Positions 7,387-12,740 of a DNA stretch of 20,963 nucleotides are shown one piece after another. The DNA comes from DASZGI01 sp035938995 (lineage in GTDB: Bacteria; Actinomycetota; Actinomycetes; Streptomycetales; Catenulisporaceae). The position numbers and the translations under genes are program-made. Position 1 is the first letter of the stretch, and each line of letters begins with the position of its first letter. The notes beneath the pieces were generated by a model, which was given only the letters and a program-made list of their open reading frames with translations, was not told the DNA's origin and ran no database searches. Location of the stretch: the NCBI RefSeq assembly GCF_035938995.1, contig NZ_DASZGI010000137.1, positions 1-20,963 of the forward strand. The letters are read 5' to 3'.

Positions 7387-7736
7387 CGCTCGGTCAGGAT
7401 CGCGCCGTCGCGGTTCTCCGACACCAGCGGGGGTGTCGGCGACTGCGGGCCGCGACCGACCAACAGGCCGCCGGTGCGACGACATGCGCGATCTTTCGCA
7501 GTCGCCTCGTCGATGCCGCCACTCGCACGACCCCGGCGCCACAAATCACACCATCACATCGCCGCGGCGACGCTCATGCTCAACGCCGCCTCTAGTCCGA
7601 TCCCCGACCCTGAAACCGCCCTCAGGGCGCGTCGTCGTGGGTCCATAACGCTCCGATTCGCGTCGTTCCCGGCCCGCGGCGGTGACCCGGCTCGACGGCG
7701 TCGACAGATAGTTGGACGTCCTAGTAGTTTGGTGGC
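7387..7736. other. Gene-free region between marR and icmA
   Basis: Holds no gene I can support. It contains a terminator-like hairpin (7418-7439), a 13-base perfect palindrome CGCCCT-C-AGGGCG (7617-7629) and the putative icmA promoter (7701-7737). The stretch 7440-7610 is less GC-biased by codon position than neighbouring genes and shows no ribosome-binding site plus open frame of note. Confidence 0.6.
7418..7439 (+). terminator. Hairpin after the MarR gene
   Basis: CCGACACC-AGCGGG-GGTGTCGG is a perfect 8-bp stem with a 6-base loop, 32 bases after the marR stop. It has no U-tract, as is common for actinobacterial terminators. A smaller CCTGA/TCAGG repeat (7382-7398) overlaps the stop codon just before it. 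Confidence 0.5.
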
Positions 7737-7737
7737 A
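7701..7737 (+). promoter_or_regulatory. Putative leaderless icmA promoter with spacer palindrome
   Basis: TCGACA (7701-7706, 5/6 match to TTGACA), an 18-base spacer and TAGTTT (7725-7730, fits TAnnnT) place the start point at or next to the A of the icmA ATG (7737). There is no conventional Shine-Dalgarno sequence (only GGTGG one base from the ATG), which fits a leaderless transcript. The perfect 8-base palindrome GGACGTCC (7714-7721) sits between -35 and -10, where a bound repressor would block polymerase. Confidence 0.5.
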
Positions 7738-9446
7738 TGGACTTGTCTAAAGCGCCTGTGTCTGATCAAGCGGGGCCCGAGGAGATCGAGGCGGGCGGGG
7801 AGCGCTGGCGGGCGGCGTACGCGAAGGCGCCGAAGACCGACCGCGACACGACCACGATCTCCGGCGACGAGACCGCGCCGGTCTACGGCCCACCGCCGGG
7901 CGCCGTCGTCCCCGATTTCTCGAGGATCGGCTGGCCCGGCGAGCACCCCTACACCCGCGGCCTGTACCCCACCGGCTACCGCGGCCGCCCGTGGACCATC
8001 CGGCAGTTCGCCGGGTTCGGCAACGCGGCGCAGACGAACGAGCGCTTCCGGGCGATCCTCGCGGCCGGCGGCGGCGGACTGTCCGTCGCGTTCGACATGC
8101 CCACGCTCATGGGCCGGGACTCCGACGACCCGCGCTCGCTCGGCGAGGTCGGGCACTGCGGCGTGGCCATCGACTCGGCCGCGGACATGGACGTACTGTT
8201 CCGGGACATCCCGCTGACCGACGTCACCACCTCGATGACCATCAGCGGCCCGGCCGTGCCGGTCTTCTGCATGTACGTGGTCGCCGCCGAACGGCAGGGC
8301 GCCGACATCGGCCGGCTGAACGGCACGCTGCAGACCGACATTTTCAAGGAGTACATCGCGCAGAAGGAGTGGCTGTTCCCGCCTGAGCCGCACCTGCGCC
8401 TGATCGGCGACCTGATGGAGTTCTGCGCGCAGGGCATTCCCGCGTACAAGCCGCTCTCCGTGTCCGGCTACCACATCCGCGAGGCGGGATCGACGGCCGC
8501 GCAGGAGTTGGCGTACACCCTCGCCGACGGCTTCGGATACGTGGAACTCGGGCTCTCGCGCGGGCTGGATGTCGAGGTCTTCGCGCCCGGCCTGTCCTTC
8601 TTCTTCGACGCGCACATCGACTTCTTCGAGGAGATCGCGAAGTTCCGCGCCGCCCGCCGGATCTGGGCCCGCTGGATGCGCGACGTCTACGGCGCGAAGA
8701 CCGCGAAGGCGCAATGGCTGCGCTTCCACACGCAGACCGCCGGGGTCTCGCTCACCGCGCAACAGCCCGAGAACAACATCGTGCGCACCGCGATCGAAGC
8801 GCTCGCGGCGGTGCTGGGCGGCACCAACTCACTGCACACGAACGCGCTGGACGAGGTGCTGGCGCTGCCGTCCGCGAAGGCCGCCGAGATCGCCGTGCGC
8901 ACGCAGCAGGTGATCCTCGAGGAGACCGGCGCGGCGAACGTGGCCGACCCGCTCGGCGGCTCCTGGTACATCGAGGCGCTGACCGACCGGCTCGAGGCGC
9001 AGGCCGAGGAGATCTTCCAGCGGATCAAGGACCTCGGCGGCGACGGCACGATCACCGCCGGCCTGCTGCGCGGTATCGACGAGGGCTACTTCACCGGCGA
9101 GATAGCCGAGGCCTCGTTCCAGTACCAGCAGGCGGTGGAGAAGGGCGACAAGCGGATCGTGGGCGTCAACGCGCACACCGAGACGATCGAGGAGCCGCTG
9201 GAGATCCTGCGCGTCTCGCACGAGGTCGAGATCGCGCAGAACAAGGCACTGGCCGAGCGCCGCGCCCACCGGGACGACGCGGCCGTGCAGGCCGCCCTCG
9301 CCACCCTCCGCAGCGGAGCCACCCGCGACGGGGTGAACCTCATCCCGCCGATGCTCGACGCCGTGCGCGCGGAGGCGACCCTCGGCGAGATCTGCGGCGT
9401 GCTTAAGGAAATCTACGGCACCTATACCGAGCCCGCCCGCTTCTGA
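7737..9446 (+). CDS. icmA: Isobutyryl-CoA mutase large subunit (B12-dependent acyl-CoA mutase)
   Basis: Substrate-binding subunit of an adenosylcobalamin-dependent acyl-CoA mutase. It spans 569 residues, the TIM-barrel part of the methylmalonyl-CoA mutase family (YRGRPWTIRQ 81-90, then F91; GTLQTDIFKEYIAQ 196-209; SISGYH-like VSGYHIREAG; VRTAIEALAAVLGGTNSLHTN). No B12-binding DxHxxG domain is fused, so it needs a separate small subunit, not seen here. Specificity residues: methylmalonyl-CoA mutase has Tyr89 and Arg207 (Propionibacterium numbering) to hold the substrate carboxylate; isobutyryl-CoA mutase has Phe80 and Gln198 (S. cinnamonensis). Here they are F91 and Q209, both displaced by exactly 11. 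This points to isobutyryl-CoA <-> n-butyryl-CoA, linking valine breakdown with butyryl-CoA pools. A related C4/C5 branched acyl-CoA mutase remains possible. Confidence 0.92.
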   Translation: MDLSKAPVSDQAGPEEIEAGGERWRAAYAKAPKTDRDTTTISGDETAPVYGPPPGAVVPDFSRIGWPGEHPYTRGLYPTGYRGRPWTIRQFAGFGNAAQTNERFRAILAAGGGGLSVAFDMPTLMGRDSDDPRSLGEVGHCGVAIDSAADMDVLFRDIPLTDVTTSMTISGPAVPVFCMYVVAAERQGADIGRLNGTLQTDIFKEYIAQKEWLFPPEPHLRLIGDLMEFCAQGIPAYKPLSVSGYHIREAGSTAAQELAYTLADGFGYVELGLSRGLDVEVFAPGLSFFFDAHIDFFEEIAKFRAARRIWARWMRDVYGAKTAKAQWLRFHTQTAGVSLTAQQPENNIVRTAIEALAAVLGGTNSLHTNALDEVLALPSAKAAEIAVRTQQVILEETGAANVADPLGGSWYIEALTDRLEAQAEEIFQRIKDLGGDGTITAGLLRGIDEGYFTGEIAEASFQYQQAVEKGDKRIVGVNAHTETIEEPLEILRVSHEVEIAQNKALAERRAHRDDAAVQAALATLRSGATRDGVNLIPPMLDAVRAEATLGEICGVLKEIYGTYTEPARF

Positions 9447-9466
9447 CCTAGGGCTTAGCGGACAGT

Positions 9467-9502
9467 AACAGCGGCCGGACACTGATGTGTCCGGCCGCTG
9501 TT
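9467..9502. terminator. Bidirectional terminator, icmA / UPF0145 cassette
   Basis: A perfect 16-bp inverted repeat (9467-9482 with 9487-9502) closed by a TGAT loop lies 20 bases after the icmA stop and 32 bases beyond the end of the minus-strand gene at 9535. The arms begin with AACA and end with TGTT, giving a short U-rich end on either strand. It is the strongest hairpin in the window and serves two convergent transcripts. Confidence 0.85.
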
Positions 9503-9534
9503 CGTCGTGGGATGCCCGCGATGGCGCGAGCAGG

Positions 9535-9927
9535 TCAGGTCAGGAACTTCTCGATGGCCTCGCGGGCGCGGGCGTTGGAGGTGGCCGCTTCGGCCAGTGC
9601 CTGAGCGAGCGCGTCGACCCACTCGTCCAGCCCGACCTGGCGCCGGGAGAGCACAATGCCGCGCACTTCCTTGCTGACCTCGCCGATGACCCGGCCGCGA
9701 TCCATCCGCAGCGCCAGCCGCTGTTCGCCGAGTGCGACCTCCAGCTCGCTGACCGCCCCCTCGCGCCCGGCCATCCGGTCCGCGACCGTGCGCTTGCGCT
9801 CGACCCGCACGGCCCCGGCGGGCAGCGAGTCGACCAGGTTGACCGACAGCACGTTGGCGTAGAGAGTCAGGTCGCTGCTGTCGCGGCGCAGCGCCGCGGC
9901 CAGCAACTCCACCTCCATGTCAGGCAT
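9535..9927 (-). CDS. Small hypothetical companion of double-UPF0145 genes
   Basis: A 130-residue soluble protein of unknown function, last gene of the minus-strand cassette. The ATG at 9927 overlaps the end of the preceding gene by 8 bases, indicating translational coupling; an in-frame ATG at 9918 is an alternative. The sequence opens with a strand-like segment (L-T-L-Y-A-N-V-L-S-V-N-L-V, 20-32), has charged middle strands (V-R-V-E-R-K; L-G-E-Q-R-L-A-L-R-M-D-R-G-R-V) and ends in a helix (L-D-E-W-V-D-A-L-A-Q-A-L-A-E-A, about 99-113). No cysteines, histidines, signal or membrane segment are present, so it is not itself an obvious metal binder. My impression is that similar proteins accompany UPF0145-domain genes in other actinomycetes, but that needs a search. 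Confidence 0.8.
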   Translation of the reverse strand: MPDMEVELLAAALRRDSSDLTLYANVLSVNLVDSLPAGAVRVERKRTVADRMAGREGAVSELEVALGEQRLALRMDRGRVIGEVSKEVRGIVLSRRQVGLDEWVDALAQALAEAATSNARAREAIEKFLT

Positions 9928-10786
9928 CGAGGCTCAGCACCATCGTCGGGCGGTCGATGACGTGGTCGTCGCGCAGCGGGCGCACCGCCGTGCCGATCGC
10001 GAAGAACTCGGTGGTGTGCGAACCCCACGTGTGCGAGTGCTGGCGCAGCTGGACCGCTACGATCCCCTCGGCGTCCAGGGCCTCGGCCTCCGCCTGCATC
10101 CGGCTCATCGCCAGCTCACGCGCGTCGTAGAGCGCTTGGGTGAACTGCTCGATCTCGACGTTGCGGCCCGCGTTGCCGAGTACCTGGGAGAAGCGCTGGT
10201 GGGCGATGTGATAGACGCAAGAGCCCATGACCATATCAAGGGGCGCATATCCCGCTCGGACCAGAGTCCAGAAGTCCTGGCCGGACAAGTCCGAGGTGAA
10301 CGGCTTGCCCTTGTTGTTGCGCCAGCTCCCGCCGGGGCCCGGGTCCGCGCCGTCGGCCTTGACCGCCGTGCCGATCGCGATGAACTCGGCGATGTCGGCG
10401 CCGAACTCCTTGAACTCGACGTCGAGCCGCACGCCCACGATCCCGTCCGCGCCCAGCGCGCTGGCCTCCGCCTCCATCCGGCTCATCGCCAGCTCGCGGG
10501 CGTGGTACATGGCCTGCGAGAGCGTGGTCAGCTCCTGGTTCTTCGACCACCGGCCGAGCTGGATGCCGACATGGTAGATAGAGGAGCCCAGCACGAGGCC
10601 GAGCGGCCGGAAGCCGGCCTCACGCACCAGCAGGAACTCGTTCACCGTCAGGTCCGAGGTGAAGATCGAGCCCTTCTGCCCCGGCTGAAGCTGCGCGAGC
10701 CGCCGCATGGCGTCCTCGGGCACGCCCTCGGCGGCCAGCTGCGCGGCTTCCTCCTGAACCAGCTCCTGGCTCGGCCGCTCGGTCAT
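9920..10786 (-). CDS. Tandem YbjQ/UPF0145-domain protein (second of pair)
   Basis: A 288-residue cytoplasmic protein made of two YbjQ-like (UPF0145, 'putative heavy-metal-binding') domains, residues ~41-143 and ~162-269. Each has F-T-S-D-L, then G-x-V-x-G-S-x-x-Y-H, then a helix A-R-E-L-A-M-S-R-M-x-A-E-A leading into G-I-V-x-V-x-L and ending F-x-A-I-G-T-A-V. Single-domain YbjQ proteins assemble into ring-like oligomers; the metal role is annotation lore rather than proven chemistry. The true start is ATG 10786 with GGGAG upstream; the reading frame stays open further 5' but there it is antisense-like noise over the neighbouring gene. The start overlaps the upstream stop by ATGA, and the 3' end overlaps the next gene by 8 bases, so the three genes are translationally coupled. 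The copies are exactly 126 codons apart. Confidence 0.9.
   Translation of the reverse strand: MTERPSQELVQEEAAQLAAEGVPEDAMRRLAQLQPGQKGSIFTSDLTVNEFLLVREAGFRPLGLVLGSSIYHVGIQLGRWSKNQELTTLSQAMYHARELAMSRMEAEASALGADGIVGVRLDVEFKEFGADIAEFIAIGTAVKADGADPGPGGSWRNNKGKPFTSDLSGQDFWTLVRAGYAPLDMVMGSCVYHIAHQRFSQVLGNAGRNVEIEQFTQALYDARELAMSRMQAEAEALDAEGIVAVQLRQHSHTWGSHTTEFFAIGTAVRPLRDDHVIDRPTMVLSLDA
10097..10495. repeat. Internal direct repeat marking the YbjQ domain duplication
   Basis: A 21-base identical stretch occurs at 10097-10117 and 10475-10495 (378 bases = 126 codons apart), encoding the conserved E-L-A-M-S-R-M helix in each domain. A second near-identical pair encodes the A-I-G-T-A-V ends. It is an in-gene domain duplication, not a mobile repeat. 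Confidence 0.8.
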
Positions 10787-11670
10787 CGCTGCTCCCGATC
10801 TAGTCTCATGATGGTCAAGGGCCTGGGTCCGGCGGGCCGCTCGGAACGGTGGAACCGGGCGACCGAGGTGCCGAGGAAGACCGCCTCGGCGATGTGGTCG
10901 CGCGAGTTCTGGTATGTCGGGCACTCGCGCTCGCGCACCCGCAACTCCATCTCGTCGACCACGACCCCGTCGCCGCCGTGCGCCGCCGCGTCCCGGGCGA
11001 GCTGTTGCCGGGCGTCGTGCCGGGCGTGGTTGATCAGCTGGGTGTAGCCGTCGACTTCCTGGTTCCCGGCGGTCCAGCGGATCTGGCCGTAAGTGCGCCA
11101 GTCGTCGTGCCGGGTGGCGATGGAGATGCCGAAGGCCAGGCCGGTGGGCACCCAGCCGGCGTGGATGAGCTTGGCGAAGTCTTGGCCGCTCAGGTGCGAG
11201 GTGAACGGCTGGCGCGGCCGGATGGTGGAACGTGCCCGCACCGCCGTGCCGAGCGCGGTGAACTCCAGGCCCCCGGCCGGGAAGCCGCCGACCCGCAGCT
11301 TCACCCCGACGATCCCGTCGCCGCCGAGCGCACGGCACTCGGCCACCGCGCGGGCCAGCGCCAGCCGGCGCGCCGCGTACATGGTCCTCACCAGCTGGGA
11401 GAACGGCGCCCACGCGTTGGACGACACGTCCGTTCCGAAGGAGGCCGACCACGCGCCCGAGCAACTCCAGGCGCCGGCGTATCCGATGTGGAAGACGGCC
11501 GTGCCGAGCACCTGCCCGACCGGCTCGAACGCGACGCCCCGGATCGCGGCGAACTCCTCGGTCGAGAGCGCCGAGCCCCAGGTGTTGCTGGACCGGATCT
11601 CCGCCATCCGGGCGCGCGCGGCCTCGGGCAAGTCGGCCTCGCGTGGCTGTGTCATCGGCTCCTGCGTCAT
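10783..11670 (-). CDS. Tandem YbjQ/UPF0145-domain protein (first of pair)
   Basis: A 295-residue protein with two divergent YbjQ/UPF0145 domains (about residues 34-146 and 155-273). Domain 1 keeps G-Q-V-L-G-T-A-V-F-H, G-G-D-G-I-V-G-V-K-L and A-L-G-T-A-V but has an inserted Trp/Ser-rich loop (W-S-C-S-G-A-W, 69-75). Domain 2 keeps P-F-T-S-H-L-S-G-Q-D-F, G-G-D-G-V-V-V and L-G-T-S-V. It is clearly paralogous to the downstream gene: the P-F-T-S-(D/H)-L-S-G-Q-D-F opening of domain 2 is shared almost exactly. Start ATG 11670 has GAGAGG upstream; ATG 11655, preceded by AGGAG, is a possible alternative. It lies 157 bases after the enoyl-CoA hydratase, with a hairpin between, so it probably begins its own transcript. 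Biological role unknown. Confidence 0.88.
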   Translation of the reverse strand: MTQEPMTQPREADLPEAARARMAEIRSSNTWGSALSTEEFAAIRGVAFEPVGQVLGTAVFHIGYAGAWSCSGAWSASFGTDVSSNAWAPFSQLVRTMYAARRLALARAVAECRALGGDGIVGVKLRVGGFPAGGLEFTALGTAVRARSTIRPRQPFTSHLSGQDFAKLIHAGWVPTGLAFGISIATRHDDWRTYGQIRWTAGNQEVDGYTQLINHARHDARQQLARDAAAHGGDGVVVDEMELRVRERECPTYQNSRDHIAEAVFLGTSVARFHRSERPAGPRPLTIMRLDREQR

Positions 11671-11746
11671 CGGCCTCTCGGCTCACCCAATGATTTCAAC
11701 GTCACCGGCAGCGTATGACATCGGCGGGGACAGTGAAACGACGCTC

Positions 11747-11763
11747 ACGGGTCTTTAACCCGT
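11747..11763 (-). terminator. Hairpin between enoyl-CoA hydratase and UPF0145 cassette
   Basis: ACGGGT-CTTTA-ACCCGT (plus-strand reading) is a perfect 6-bp stem with a 5-base loop, 65 bases past the hydratase stop. It may end that transcript. No U-tract follows on the minus strand, so an operator role is also possible. Confidence 0.4.
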
Positions 11764-11804
11764 CGAGGCGGTTTCCACGGGCGCCAGGCCAGTTCACGCA
11801 GCTC

Positions 11805-11843
11805 AACACCGCTCAGCCAAACACCGCTCAGCCGAACACTGCC
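11805..11843. repeat. 15-bp tandem repeat across the hydratase stop codon
   Basis: The unit AACACCGCTCAGCC plus one base occurs twice (11805-11819, 11820-11834), followed by a partial third copy (11835-11843). On the minus strand each unit reads GC(A/G)-GTG-TT(C/T)-GGC-TGA, so the last four codons and stop (A-V-F-G-stop) of the hydratase are repeated in frame after the real stop. It looks like replication slippage. Confidence 0.75.
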
Positions 11844-12646
11844 TTGCCGGGGCCCTCCTCGATGAAGGAGCGCATCCCGACCCCCCGGTCTTCGGTCGCG
11901 AACAGCCCGGCGAACTGGAGGCGCTCGATCTCCAGGCCGGTGTCGAGGTCGACCTCCAGGCCCCGGTCGATCGCCGTCTTGGCCGCCCGCAGCGCGAACG
12001 CCGGGCCGTCGGCCAGCTCCGCCGCGAGGTCCAGCGCCGTCCGGTAGGTCTCCGCCGCCGGGACCACCCGGTCCGCCAGGCCGATCCGCAGTGCCTCCTC
12101 GGCCCCGATCATGCGCCCGGTGAAGATTAGTTCCTTCGCCCGCGACGGGCCGACCAGCCGGGTCAGCCGCTGGGTGCCGCCGGCGCCGGGGATGAGGCCG
12201 AGCTTGATCTCGGGCTGGCCGAACTTCGCGTTGTCCGCGGCCACCCGCAGGTCGGCGCACAGGGCCAGCTCGCAGCCGCCACCGAGGGCGAAGCCGGTCA
12301 CCGCGGCGATGACGGGCTTCGGGATGCGGGCCACCGCGATGAACATCGCCTGAAGCACCGCCGAGTGCTTCACCATGTCGGCGTACGACAGGTCGGCCAT
12401 CTCCTTGATGTCCGCCCCCGCCGCGAACGCGACCTCGCCGCCGTAGAGGACCACCGCGCGCAGGTCGTCCCGCTCGCTCACCAGCGTCGCGGCCTCGCCG
12501 AGCTCCCGCTGGACCCGCGCGTTGAGCGGGTTGAGCTTGGGCCGGTCGATCCGGATCGTGGCGACCTTCGGCCGGGCCGGGTCCACCTCGATCCGCACGT
12601 GGTCGCCGCCCCAGACGACCGTCACCCCGTCCACAGTCTCCGTCAT
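11828..12646 (-). CDS. Enoyl-CoA hydratase/isomerase family protein
   Basis: A 272-residue crotonase-fold enzyme, most likely hydrating trans-2-enoyl-CoA to 3-hydroxyacyl-CoA in fatty-acid or branched-acyl-CoA oxidation. The oxyanion-hole segment A-A-G-A-D-I-K-E-M lies at 75-83. The G-G-G-C-E motif (122-126) gives E126, and F-G-Q-P-E (142-146) gives E146; these match Glu144 and Glu164 of rat mitochondrial hydratase, so both catalytic acids of a true hydratase are present. P-G-A-G-G-T-Q-R-L-T-R follows. The ATG at 12646 has a GAGGGAG ribosome-binding site. It is divergent from glgX across 94 bases. Substrate chain length cannot be told from sequence. Confidence 0.93.
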   Translation of the reverse strand: MTETVDGVTVVWGGDHVRIEVDPARPKVATIRIDRPKLNPLNARVQRELGEAATLVSERDDLRAVVLYGGEVAFAAGADIKEMADLSYADMVKHSAVLQAMFIAVARIPKPVIAAVTGFALGGGCELALCADLRVAADNAKFGQPEIKLGLIPGAGGTQRLTRLVGPSRAKELIFTGRMIGAEEALRIGLADRVVPAAETYRTALDLAAELADGPAFALRAAKTAIDRGLEVDLDTGLEIERLQFAGLFATEDRGVGMRSFIEEGPGKAVFG

Positions 12647-12740
12647 GCTGACGCTCCCTCAGGTCGCGCTTGTCCCGCGCTCTTGTCTGCCCTGACCCCG
12701 GGAAGTTTCATACAACCTCCGCCCGGTCACAACCTGCACA

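Noticed and set aside
7737..9446. Annotation as methylmalonyl-CoA mutase
   Set aside because: The two residues that hold the methylmalonyl carboxylate are replaced by Phe and Gln, and no B12-binding domain is fused.
10786..11686. Upstream extension of the 9920-10786 reading frame on the minus strand
   Set aside because: It is an Arg/Gly/Pro-rich out-of-frame shadow of the other double-YbjQ gene. The real start at 10786 has a ribosome-binding site and an ATGA overlap.
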